From: Flavobacteriaceae bacterium
Lineage (GTDB): Bacteria; Bacteroidota; Bacteroidia; Flavobacteriales; Flavobacteriaceae
Assembly (NCBI GenBank): GCA_021647985.1
Contig: JAKITQ010000006.1
Location: forward strand, 1 to 64,000
Direction: 5' to 3'
Length of the DNA: 64,000 nt
Below, in pieces: positions 26,214 to 33,691 of this stretch. A program made the translations under genes and the position numbers. Each line of letters starts with the position of its first letter. Position 1 is the first letter of the stretch. The notes under the pieces are model-generated. The model worked only from the letters and a program-made list of their open reading frames with translations, searched no databases and was not told the origin of the DNA.

Positions 26214-26315
26214 ATGCTGTCTTACTTAGAACGTAGTCGATTTTATGTGCAAAAAATTCCTGAAAGAGCCCTCGACTTTCTAATTAGTCTTCAAAGTATA
26301 AGAAATGGTTATTAG
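26214..26315 (+). CDS. Possible 33-residue protein or gene relic
   Basis: A short open frame, MLSYLERSRFYVQKIPERAL and on to SIRNGY. A TAATTTTG box at 26184-26191 lies 22 bp upstream, which would suit a Bacteroidota promoter. The composition is protein-like but I recognise no family. It could equally be the remains of an antitoxin lost from the toxin-antitoxin pair that follows. Confidence 0.25.
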   Translation: MLSYLERSRFYVQKIPERALDFLISLQSIRNGY

Positions 26316-26340
26316 AAAAAGATGCTTTATTTTAAATGAT

Positions 26341-26348
26341 TAACTTTG
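26341..26348 (+). promoter_or_regulatory. Candidate -7 promoter box for the toxin-antitoxin pair
   Basis: TAACTTTG matches TAnnTTTG, 24 bp before the ATG at 26373. The -33 element is not obvious. Confidence 0.4.
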
Positions 26349-26372
26349 CAATAAGTATTAAAATTTATAAAG

Positions 26373-26594
26373 ATGAATATTGAGGCAAGAAAAATACAAT
26401 TTGTACAAGAGTTTTTGAAACTTAAAAATGAGGAGATTGTTTCTCATTTACAAAACATTTTGAATATTGAAGTTTCAAATCCTATGGAACGCTTTTCTGT
26501 TGAAGAGTTTAATAAAAGAATTGATAAATCTGAAAAGGATTTTAAAGCAGGTAGAATAATCGAAATTTCTAGTATCAAAGCAAAATATTTGTGA
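26373..26594 (+). CDS. Putative antitoxin of a RelE/ParE-type pair
   Basis: A 73-residue acidic/basic helical protein: FVQEFLKLKNEEIVSHLQNI followed by SVEEFNKRIDKSEKDFKAGR, a layout common for small antitoxins whose C-terminal helix wraps the toxin. It overlaps the RelE/ParE gene by 4 bp (GTGA), which is the main evidence for its role. No DNA-binding motif is certain. Confidence 0.7.
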   Translation: MNIEARKIQFVQEFLKLKNEEIVSHLQNILNIEVSNPMERFSVEEFNKRIDKSEKDFKAGRIIEISSIKAKYL

Positions 26595-26911
26595 AGAGAA
26601 AAAGAATAATCTGGTCAAAGTTTGCCGGTAAACAGCTAGACAATATTTTTGATTACTATAAAAAAAGAGTTAGTCTAAGGGTATCGCTTAAAATTATCCA
26701 ATCTATTATTACAGATATCGAAAAACTTGAGAATAACCCTTTTATAGGACAACATGAAGAGCTTTTAAAAAATAGAAAACACGAATACAGAAGTTTGATT
26801 TCTAAAAATTATAAAATAGTTTATACAATCGATGATCTAAATCAAATCATAAGAATTTATGATATATTTGATACCAGACAAAACCCTAAAAAGATTATTA
26901 AAAATAAATAA
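26591..26911 (+). CDS. RelE/ParE-family toxin
   Basis: A 106-residue toxin of the RelE/ParE superfamily: IIWSKFAGKQLDNIFDYYKK at the N-terminus, IEKLENNPFIGQHEELL in the middle, YRSLISKNYKIVYTIDD and IIRIYDIFDTRQNPKKI at the C-terminus with the conserved R-x-x-P-like end. It starts with GTG at 26591, overlapping the antitoxin stop. It would inhibit translation or gyrase when unbalanced. The pair sits between two CTTTAGT-rich tracts. Confidence 0.82.
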   Translation: MKRKRIIWSKFAGKQLDNIFDYYKKRVSLRVSLKIIQSIITDIEKLENNPFIGQHEELLKNRKHEYRSLISKNYKIVYTIDDLNQIIRIYDIFDTRQNPKKIIKNK

Positions 26912-26959
26912 CAAAAGAGTTAAGATAAATGAGTTCTCTCTGATTATTTTTATATTTTT

Positions 26960-26987
26960 CTTTAGTCTTTAGTCTTTAGTCTTTAGT
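26960..26987. repeat. Heptamer microsatellite (CTTTAGT x4)
   Basis: Four perfect tandem copies of CTTTAGT, then CTTTTATTTT. The same word occurs in the right arm of element A at about 25928. It ends 17 bp before the phosphoglycosyl transferase start, so copy-number change could alter spacing upstream of that gene. Confidence 0.75.
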
Positions 26988-27004
26988 CTTTTATTTTAAT
27001 TCTA

Positions 27005-27610
27005 ATGTACAAATCCATTTTCAAAAGAATCCTCGACTTCTCCCTAAGTCTAATTATAATTTTACTTATTTCACCGATATTATTCTTCATCACGGTATTG
27101 CTATACATTCAAAATAAAGGCACCCCATTTTTTTTTCAAGAACGCCCAGGTAAAGATGAAAAAGCTTTTAACATCATCAAGTTCAAAACGATGACAGATG
27201 AGAAAGATAAGAAAGGACAATTACTACCAGATAATCAAAGGTTAACTAAATTAGGTAGATTTATCAGAAAATTATCTATTGATGAACTACCCCAGTTGAT
27301 TAATGTATTAAAAGGCGATATGAGTTTGGTAGGGCCTCGTCCACTATTATTTAAATATATTCCTTTGTATTCCCAAGAACAAAAGTGTAGGCATCATGTA
27401 AAACCCGGCATTACCGGTTGGGCACAAGTAAATGGTAGAAACACTATTTCATGGACCAAAAAATTTGAGTTAGATATTTATTATGTCAATAATATTTCTT
27501 TTATGTTTGATATAAAAATATTATGGATGACATTTTTGAAAGTGATTCAACGAGAAGGGGTTAATCAAAGCGAAAATAGACCAATGCAACCGTTTAATGG
27601 AACAAATTAA
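27005..27610 (+). CDS. Initiating sugar-1-phosphate transferase (PglC/WcaJ-type)
   Basis: A 201-residue monotopic phosphoglycosyl transferase: an N-terminal hydrophobic re-entrant helix (about residues 10-35), [20 protein letters not shown], then [20 protein letters not shown] with the catalytic Asp-Glu pair, LVGPRPL, and [14 protein letters not shown]. It moves a sugar-1-phosphate, plausibly a bacillosamine-like sugar, onto undecaprenyl phosphate. Its size fits the short PglC-like class without extra membrane helices. It ends as the ATP-grasp gene begins. Confidence 0.88.
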   Translation: MYKSIFKRILDFSLSLIIILLISPILFFITVLLYIQNKGTPFFFQERPGKDEKAFNIIKFKTMTDEKDKKGQLLPDNQRLTKLGRFIRKLSIDELPQLINVLKGDMSLVGPRPLLFKYIPLYSQEQKCRHHVKPGITGWAQVNGRNTISWTKKFELDIYYVNNISFMFDIKILWMTFLKVIQREGVNQSENRPMQPFNGTN

Positions 27611-27611
27611 T

Positions 27612-28634
27612 ATGATAAAGCGTTTTATTTATTTAGGGTATTATTTTAAAGAATTGGACAAAGAAAAGTTTAATATAATGTTCGATTTTGTTGTTAATGA
27701 AAAGGGAATTTCAAGATTAAAATTATGGCAAAATATAATAGGGTCTTCTTTAAAATATAACATTTCTCTTCAAGAGTATTTTTTATTTAGATTTTTTGAA
27801 TTATCCGATGAACAAAAAGGGACTTATGCAGGAACAGGGTACATGTACGAATATCAATTAAAAATGAACCCCAAAACTTCCAGACAAATTCTATCAGATA
27901 AATTAATATTTTTAAAAGAATATGCTTCGTTCGTAAAACATAATTATTTGGCAATTGATGATATTCATGTAAAAACTAATAAGTTAGATAAAATATTAAA
28001 AAATAATTCAGAAAAAATAGTTTTAAAAAGCACAGACGGGCAGTGTGGTGTTGGTATTGAAGTTAGAGAAACAAAAGATTTTACTGCAGAGTCGTTAATT
28101 AATAGATTAAAGGAGACAGGTAATGATTTTGTTGAAGAATTTGTACAACAGCATGAACTATTAAATAATCTTTCACCATCAGGTTTAAATACCATTAGAA
28201 TTATTACCCAACTAAATAAAGAGGATAAAGTTGAAATTTTAGGTGCTCGTTTAAGAATAACCATTAACTCATCAATAGATAATTTGGCAGCTGGTAACAT
28301 TGCCGCATCAATTGATGAAGAAACAGGGAAAGTCTATACACCTGCGGTTTATAGTGATATTACCAAAGATGATGAAGAGGTTCATCCAATAACTGGAGTT
28401 AATATCATAGGATTTCAAATTCCTTTTTGGAAAGAATCTTTACAAATGGTAAAAGATGCAGCCCTATTGCATAAAGAGAATAGATCTATAGGTTGGGATG
28501 TGGCGATTACTAATAATGGTCCAGAATTGATTGAAGGAAATCATGATTGGTGTAAGTTACTTTGGCAATTACCGGTAAATAAAGGCTTAAAATCTGTTTT
28601 GGAAAAGCATAAAAAAGAATATTTATATGAATAA
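27612..28634 (+). CDS. Sugar-transfer associated ATP-grasp protein
   Basis: About 340 residues. The ATP-grasp core shows KIVLKSTDGQCGVGIEVRET for the ATP-binding strands, DFVEEFVQQHELLNNLSPSG, TIRIITQLNKEDKVEILGAR and a terminal IGWDVAITNNGPELIEGNHD, matching the ATPgrasp_ST family that accompanies sugar transferases. It is predicted to ligate a carboxylate to an amine on the glycan or its precursor. ATG 27597 would overlap the previous gene by 14 bp; ATG 27612, just past its stop, begins the conserved MIKRFIYLGYY. Confidence 0.75.
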   Translation: MIKRFIYLGYYFKELDKEKFNIMFDFVVNEKGISRLKLWQNIIGSSLKYNISLQEYFLFRFFELSDEQKGTYAGTGYMYEYQLKMNPKTSRQILSDKLIFLKEYASFVKHNYLAIDDIHVKTNKLDKILKNNSEKIVLKSTDGQCGVGIEVRETKDFTAESLINRLKETGNDFVEEFVQQHELLNNLSPSGLNTIRIITQLNKEDKVEILGARLRITINSSIDNLAAGNIAASIDEETGKVYTPAVYSDITKDDEEVHPITGVNIIGFQIPFWKESLQMVKDAALLHKENRSIGWDVAITNNGPELIEGNHDWCKLLWQLPVNKGLKSVLEKHKKEYLYE

Positions 28635-29706
28635 AATGAAAATATTAATCACAGGTGTAGGAGGTCCAACACCTCGTAGTTTTGCCATTGCTCTTAAAAA
28701 ATATAGTAGGTATAAAAAATTTGAATTTATAGCGACAGATATCAATCCGCTTTCAATAGGATTGTATCAAAAAGAATTATTTCAAAAATCATATGTTATC
28801 CCACGAGCTTCAGATCCTGATTATTGGAAAGTTATAGAGCAAGTTATAAAGGAAAACGATATTGAATTTGCAGTGATTTTACCCGAGTTGGAAGTTATGG
28901 AGTGGAGTAAAAGACAGGATCAAAATACACTACCCTGTAAAGTGCTTTTACCAAATCATAAGATGTCAGAACTTTTGGTAGATAAGGCAAAAATGACCGA
29001 ATTATTGAAAGATTTAGATATTGTACCAAAATCAGTTGCATTTAAAAGAGACGAAAGTAATTTGAAAAAGATCAGTGATAAATTGGGGTATCCGTATTGG
29101 GTAAGGTCAAGTAGTGGTACAAGTGGATTGGGGTCTTTAAAAATTGAAGATGAAAATTCACTAAAAAACTGGATACACATCAATCCTGAAGTACACGATT
29201 TTTTAGCCAGTAAATTTTTATCAGGAAGAAATCTTGCTTGTAAAATGTTGTACTATGATGGAAAACTATTAAGAGCAGCTATTGGAGAGAGAGTAAATTA
29301 TATCATGGCTAAAGTTGCTCCTTCTGGCATTACCGGAAATACTTCTTTTGGAAGACTATTAAATGAACCAAGTATATTTGAAGAAGCCAAAAGAGCTATG
29401 GAGTATATGTTTGAACATACAGGAGCAAATCAACACGGTTTCTTTACAGTTGATTTTAAAGAAGATGAAAACGGAAAACCTTATATTACCGAAGTGAATG
29501 TACGCCATGTAGCATTTACCCAATGCTTTGCAGCAGGTGGAGCAAATTTTGCTGAAGATACTATGCGTTTGTTGGACAATGATTCTGATTTTGACAGAAG
29601 TTTTAAACTTTACGAATTTGAAAAAGACCTAATATTTTTACGCGACGTTGACAGTCTCCCAATTTTGATGAAAGAAAAGGATTTGTTGGGAATGGGTTCT
29701 CAATAA
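28627..29706 (+). CDS. ATP-grasp enzyme, carbamoyl-phosphate-synthase-like
   Basis: A 359-residue ATP-grasp protein: a Rossmann-like start (ILITGVGGPTPRSFAIALKK), YPYWVRSSSGTSGLGSLK as the ATP loop, and GFFTVDFKEDENGKPYITEV followed by NVRH for the metal site. Neighbouring genes in polysaccharide loci often use such enzymes to attach amino acids. It overlaps the preceding ATP-grasp gene by 8 bp, so two different ligases are made together right after the initiating transferase. Alternative start ATG 28636 is possible. Confidence 0.75.
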   Translation: MNKMKILITGVGGPTPRSFAIALKKYSRYKKFEFIATDINPLSIGLYQKELFQKSYVIPRASDPDYWKVIEQVIKENDIEFAVILPELEVMEWSKRQDQNTLPCKVLLPNHKMSELLVDKAKMTELLKDLDIVPKSVAFKRDESNLKKISDKLGYPYWVRSSSGTSGLGSLKIEDENSLKNWIHINPEVHDFLASKFLSGRNLACKMLYYDGKLLRAAIGERVNYIMAKVAPSGITGNTSFGRLLNEPSIFEEAKRAMEYMFEHTGANQHGFFTVDFKEDENGKPYITEVNVRHVAFTQCFAAGGANFAEDTMRLLDNDSDFDRSFKLYEFEKDLIFLRDVDSLPILMKEKDLLGMGSQ

Positions 29707-29715
29707 AGGTTGAAG

Positions 29716-30062
29716 AAATGATGATAAGATTCCCCCTTTTAAGGGGAATGACAATTTTTTACAAGGAACTGTATTATACAATGTCATCCCCGTGGAAAGG
29801 AAATTCCATGAAGCTAAACTAAAACAACAGTAAGATTCCCACTTTCGTGGGAATGACATGATACAAAAGAATGTTCAATGAAAGCCTGTTATTCCCGCGT
29901 AGGCGGGAACCTCATGATGCTAATCTTAAACAACAATAAGATTCCCTTTAACCAGTCAAACAAGCTTCAAGGGAATGACAAACTTGCACTAAAGACTCTT
30001 ATGTATCATGTTATCCCCGTAAAACTTGTGACCAGCTTGACTGGTTAACGGGGAACCCATGC
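29716..30062. repeat. REP-like repeats (AAGATTCCC...GGGAATGACA family), upstream block
   Basis: Several units such as TAAGATTCCCACTTTCGTGG followed by GAATGACAT, TTATTCCCGCGTAGGCGGGA, and a CCAGTCAAACAAGCTTCAAG stretch. The related block at 32880-33050 lies on the far side of the SNF2 gene. Nothing else is visible in 29707-30124. The ATG at 30059 belongs to the repeat. Confidence 0.75.
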
Positions 30063-30124
30063 AACTTAACCTTCTCAGCAAAACCATATATAATTACACA
30101 AAGCAAAATTATAAAAATAGAACT

Positions 30125-32776
30125 ATGAATTTTCCTGAAATTATCAAAGATCAAATTAACCATTTGAAAAATGAATTGAATCCTTTGGAGTTTGCTTCCG
30201 GAGAAATTATTTTTATTAATGGAAGGTGTCAGATTTTATCTCAGTCTTCTCAAATTTTTGAATTAATCGTTGAGATTGACGATAATAAATCGGAGGAATA
30301 CTCCTTGAGAATTGATGAAGATGGTTTGATGCAGCCCTTAATTGGTAAATCCTTTACAGAATGGGATAAGTATTCATTTGCCTGTCTGTTGCAAATTGAA
30401 AATGAAATACATTTGTTAGATCCCAAGGCAAATGTTGAACATAAAAAATATACCAGGGAGGGTATGATTAAACGTGTTTTAAACGAACGAAAATTTAAAG
30501 CTAAAAAGGCTGAATATAGAATAAAATGGTCTGATAATATTTATGGAGATCACATTTTAACAAATGAAAAAGGAGTAAAGTATAAAGTATTTCTTAGAGA
30601 TTTTGAAAATGAAATTGGCTATAGTGATAGTTTAGACGCCGAGTTTAATCAATTGGGTACAACAAAACATATTATGTATGCTTTTAAACAATTAAAAGAC
30701 AATAAAAGTTTATACCGAAGGTTAAAAAAGAGCTTTCCATTTGTAGAAATTTATACTGACCCTCTAAATGATTATAAAATTTCATGGTATTTTCCTTCTG
30801 AATTACCAATTGAAGAACAGCTGTTAATTTTGAGGTATTTTAAAAGTTCATCTTTTATTGAAAATGATAAATTGGAATTATTTTTAGGTTTTATAAAGGA
30901 AGCCGATAAAAGTAATTTAATAAAGATCAGACCTGAAGTTCATAAAAAGCTAGAAAATCATTTCGAGAAAAAAATGCTAAATCAATTGGCAAGAACTAGT
31001 GAAGTTGATTTTAAAATGATAAATGCAAATCTGTTCGGTTATCAGAAAGAAGGTATTGAGTTTACTCTATTTAAAAAAGCAGCAATAATTGCTGATGAAA
31101 TGGGTCTTGGTAAAACCATTCAAGCTATCGGTTCGGCATTATTGAAGAAGGAAATTTTTGATTTTAAAAAAACACTGATTATTTGCCCGGCCTCATTAAA
31201 AGAACAATGGAAAAACGAGATTGAAAAATTTTCAAATGAAAAGGCAATTATAATTCAGGGCAAACCAAGTGAAAGGGTTGAACAATATAAAAATGAAGAC
31301 TATTTTTTTATCGCCAATTATGAAACAGTTGTTAGAGACCAAATAGAAATTAATAAATTGGATTTTGATTTCGTGGTTCTTGATGAGGCGCAAAGAGTAA
31401 AAAATTATGAAACTAAAACAGCTTCATCATTAAAAAAAATAAAATCAAAACATAAATTGGTGATTACTGGTACTCCAATTGAAAATAAACTAATTGATAT
31501 TTACTCCATAATAAATGTTATAGATCCGTATTATTTTGGGCCATTATGGGAATTTTCGTACCAACATTGTTTATTTGACCCCGAAAAAATAAATAAGATT
31601 AATGGTTATTATAATTTGCAAAACTTAAAAAACAGACTCTCTGATATATTAATTAGAAGAGAGAAAAGAAAAGTTCTTGATCAACTACCAAATATTCAAC
31701 AAATTGACATTCCGGTTGAATTATCACCTTTACAATCAGATTATCACAATTCATATGCAAGAGGATTAGCTAAAATTGTTAGAAAAAAGTTCTTAACCCC
31801 ATTTGATTTACAAAAAATGCAAATGTTGATGACAAGTATGAGGATGGTTTGTGATTCTTCTTATTTAATAAATCAAGAGACCAATGAATCTCCCAAATTA
31901 GAAGAATTAAAACATATTCTTTTCGAAAACATCGATATTAAAAATTCAGATAGGAAAATTATTATTTTTTCAGAATGGATTAAAGTCCACAAATTGATAG
32001 GAAAAATCCTTCGTGAAAATAATGTGGGTTTTGTTGAGCTTAACGGAAGCGTTCCTGTAAAATCACGTGGAGATTTAATTAGAAAATTTGAAAACAACAA
32101 GCAATATAAAATATTTTTATCTACCGAAGCAGGGGGATCAGGATTAAACCTTCAAGCTGCGGATATTCTTATAAATTTTGAACTTCCTTGGAATCCTGCT
32201 AAAAAAAATCAGCGTATAGGTAGGATTGACAGACTAGGGCAAAAAAGCAATAAATTAACCGTATTTAATTTGATCACAAGAAACTCTATTGAGCAGCAAA
32301 TTGCATCGGGTTTGCTGGTGAAACAAAGTCTTTTTGATGGAGTTTTAGGAGGTGATACGAATCAAGATTTTGTTGATTTTACAACCAAAGGGCGTTCACA
32401 ATTTATAGAACAAATTGAAGATCTGTTATCTGGCATTGAGAAGAATGATTTAAATGATGAATTTGAACGCGAAAAAAATGTTTCAGAAATTGAAAAGGAA
32501 AATCTAACTGAAAAAGATAAAAATTTACTTGACCTTTCCGGTGATAATTTAGAAACTGAGGAAAACCTTACTTTAAAAAACAAAAAAGAGAACAAAGAAT
32601 CAAGAGAATCGACTGCAAAACTTGAAGAAATGAAAGAGGTAATGAGTCACGGTATGAGTTTTTTAGCTGGTATGTATAAGATGTCAACTGGTAAGGAAAT
32701 AGGTATTGAAAATCAGAAAGTAGAAGTAAATCAAGAAACTGGAGAACTTGTTATGAAGTTTAAAATTCCTAAATAA
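30125..32776 (+). CDS. SNF2-family DEAD/DEAH-box helicase
   Basis: About 883 residues. An uncharacterised N-terminal region (about 300 residues) precedes a SNF2 ATPase: IADEMGLGKTIQAIGS (Walker A), VLDEAQRVKN (motif II), ITGTPIENKL (motif III), and in the second lobe STEAGGSGLNLQAADILINF and RIGRIDRLGQK (motifs V and VI). A charged, coiled-coil-like tail follows. ATG 30125 (MNFPEIIKDQ) is preferred over 30059, which lies in repeat DNA. It is unrelated to polysaccharide synthesis and is bracketed by repeats. Possible roles are nucleoprotein remodelling or defence. Confidence 0.82.
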   Translation: MNFPEIIKDQINHLKNELNPLEFASGEIIFINGRCQILSQSSQIFELIVEIDDNKSEEYSLRIDEDGLMQPLIGKSFTEWDKYSFACLLQIENEIHLLDPKANVEHKKYTREGMIKRVLNERKFKAKKAEYRIKWSDNIYGDHILTNEKGVKYKVFLRDFENEIGYSDSLDAEFNQLGTTKHIMYAFKQLKDNKSLYRRLKKSFPFVEIYTDPLNDYKISWYFPSELPIEEQLLILRYFKSSSFIENDKLELFLGFIKEADKSNLIKIRPEVHKKLENHFEKKMLNQLARTSEVDFKMINANLFGYQKEGIEFTLFKKAAIIADEMGLGKTIQAIGSALLKKEIFDFKKTLIICPASLKEQWKNEIEKFSNEKAIIIQGKPSERVEQYKNEDYFFIANYETVVRDQIEINKLDFDFVVLDEAQRVKNYETKTASSLKKIKSKHKLVITGTPIENKLIDIYSIINVIDPYYFGPLWEFSYQHCLFDPEKINKINGYYNLQNLKNRLSDILIRREKRKVLDQLPNIQQIDIPVELSPLQSDYHNSYARGLAKIVRKKFLTPFDLQKMQMLMTSMRMVCDSSYLINQETNESPKLEELKHILFENIDIKNSDRKIIIFSEWIKVHKLIGKILRENNVGFVELNGSVPVKSRGDLIRKFENNKQYKIFLSTEAGGSGLNLQAADILINFELPWNPAKKNQRIGRIDRLGQKSNKLTVFNLITRNSIEQQIASGLLVKQSLFDGVLGGDTNQDFVDFTTKGRSQFIEQIEDLLSGIEKNDLNDEFEREKNVSEIEKENLTEKDKNLLDLSGDNLETEENLTLKNKKENKESRESTAKLEEMKEVMSHGMSFLAGMYKMSTGKEIGIENQKVEVNQETGELVMKFKIPK

Positions 32777-32879
32777 GTAGTTACTGGTAGGAAATAGGCG
32801 TAATTATTATAGTTATATAGCCTCTTTTGAGATGCCATTGATAACGACGAATCTTTGATTTTTCAAGCAGGTGAGACTT

Positions 32880-33050
32880 ATGATTATAAATAAACAACAA
32901 TAAGATTCCCATTTTCATGGGAATGACATAATTCAAAACAGCATCTGTTGCAAGCTTGTCATTCCAGCAGAGCTTGTAACCAGCTTGACTGGTTTTCAAA
33001 AGAGTATCTAATGGAAGCCTGTCATTCCCCTGAAAAGGGAAATCCCAATC
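32880..33050. repeat. REP-like repeats, downstream block
   Basis: AACAACAATAAGATTCCC, CATGGGAATGACATAA, GTAACCAGCTTGACTGGTT and GTCATTCCCCTGAAAAGGG repeat the words of the block at 29716-30062 in the same orientation. The SNF2 gene is thus flanked by direct copies. Between 32777 and 33257 nothing else is seen apart from this block and a wecB fragment. Confidence 0.72.
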
Positions 33051-33123
33051 AACCTTACTTTATCATGTACAAAACCACCCACCAATTAAACCATAAACGA
33101 TTAAACAAATAAACAATTACAAA

Positions 33124-33163
33124 TTAAACTAGACATCATCGCCGGCGCTCGCCCGATTTTATG
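33124..33163 (+). pseudogene. Duplicated 5' end of wecB
   Basis: AACTAGACATCATCGCCGGC and the following GCTCGCCCGATTTTATG repeat the first 40 bp or so of the wecB gene at 33692, with the ATG changed, one base missing (GCTCG-CCC) and a GAT for AAC difference. It lies 33 bp before the left arm of element B. It reads as the original gene start, left behind when an element or a new wecB allele came in. Confidence 0.75.
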
Positions 33164-33195
33164 TTAATAAAGTGGGAAGTAAAAATTATTTCTTA

Positions 33196-33682
33196 AGTGT
33201 TGAATTTTGAATTATAAGTTTTGAGTGAAAAGTCAATGATGATCAATTAATTAAAGTATGAGCAAAGGTATTATTGTTACGAAATCCTATCAATTTGCAT
33301 TGAAGATTGTTGAATTATATAAATTTCTAAACTATGAAAAGAAAGAATATGTAATGTCCAGACAAATATTAAAAAGCGGAACTTCCATCGGAGCTAATGT
33401 AGAGGAAGCACAAGCGGCCATTTCTAAAAGAGATTTTATCTCAAAGATATCAATTGCTTCAAAAGAGGCAAGAGAAACTCATTACTGGTTGAGATTATTA
33501 AAGGATTCCAATTACTTAACATTGAAAAATGATTTATTACTAGAAGAATGTGAAGAGCTGAAAAGAATTCTTATATCAATTGTTAAAACATCTCAGGAGA
33601 ATTTAAATTAACAAAATGAATTAGAATTTTTTAATTTGATCGGAACAATAACTCAAAACTCAACATTCATAAATTAAAACTT
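33196..33682. mobile_element. IVS-like element B
   Basis: The left arm (33196-33227, containing TTTTGAATTATAAGTTTTGA) and the right arm (33651-33682, containing ACTCAAAACTCAACATTCAT) are imperfect inverted repeats of about 32 bp; alignment needs several one-base gaps. They enclose the four-helix-bundle gene at 33258. The left arm shares the core TTTTGAATTAT-AGTTT with element C. The element separates the wecB 5' fragment from the full wecB gene. Confidence 0.6.
33258..33611 (+). CDS. Four-helix-bundle protein (S23/23S rRNA IVS family), copy B
   Basis: A 117-residue protein closely related to the one at 34904: SYQFALKIVELYKFLNYEKK, then ILKSGTSIGANVEEAQAAIS, the family's most conserved stretch, and KEARETHYWLRLLKDS near the middle-to-end. 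It ends with ISIVKTSQ. It would form a basic four-helix bundle that oligomerises and may bind RNA, by analogy with Avd. It is enclosed by the inverted arms of element B and lies directly upstream of wecB on the same strand. Confidence 0.85.
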   Translation: MSKGIIVTKSYQFALKIVELYKFLNYEKKEYVMSRQILKSGTSIGANVEEAQAAISKRDFISKISIASKEARETHYWLRLLKDSNYLTLKNDLLLEECEELKRILISIVKTSQENLN

Positions 33683-33691
33683 ATAAAAAAA

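Noticed and set aside
31873-32100. Minus-strand frames inside the SNF2 gene and other long genes
   Set aside because: They are antisense shadows with low-complexity Ser/Phe/Leu content and no family motifs.
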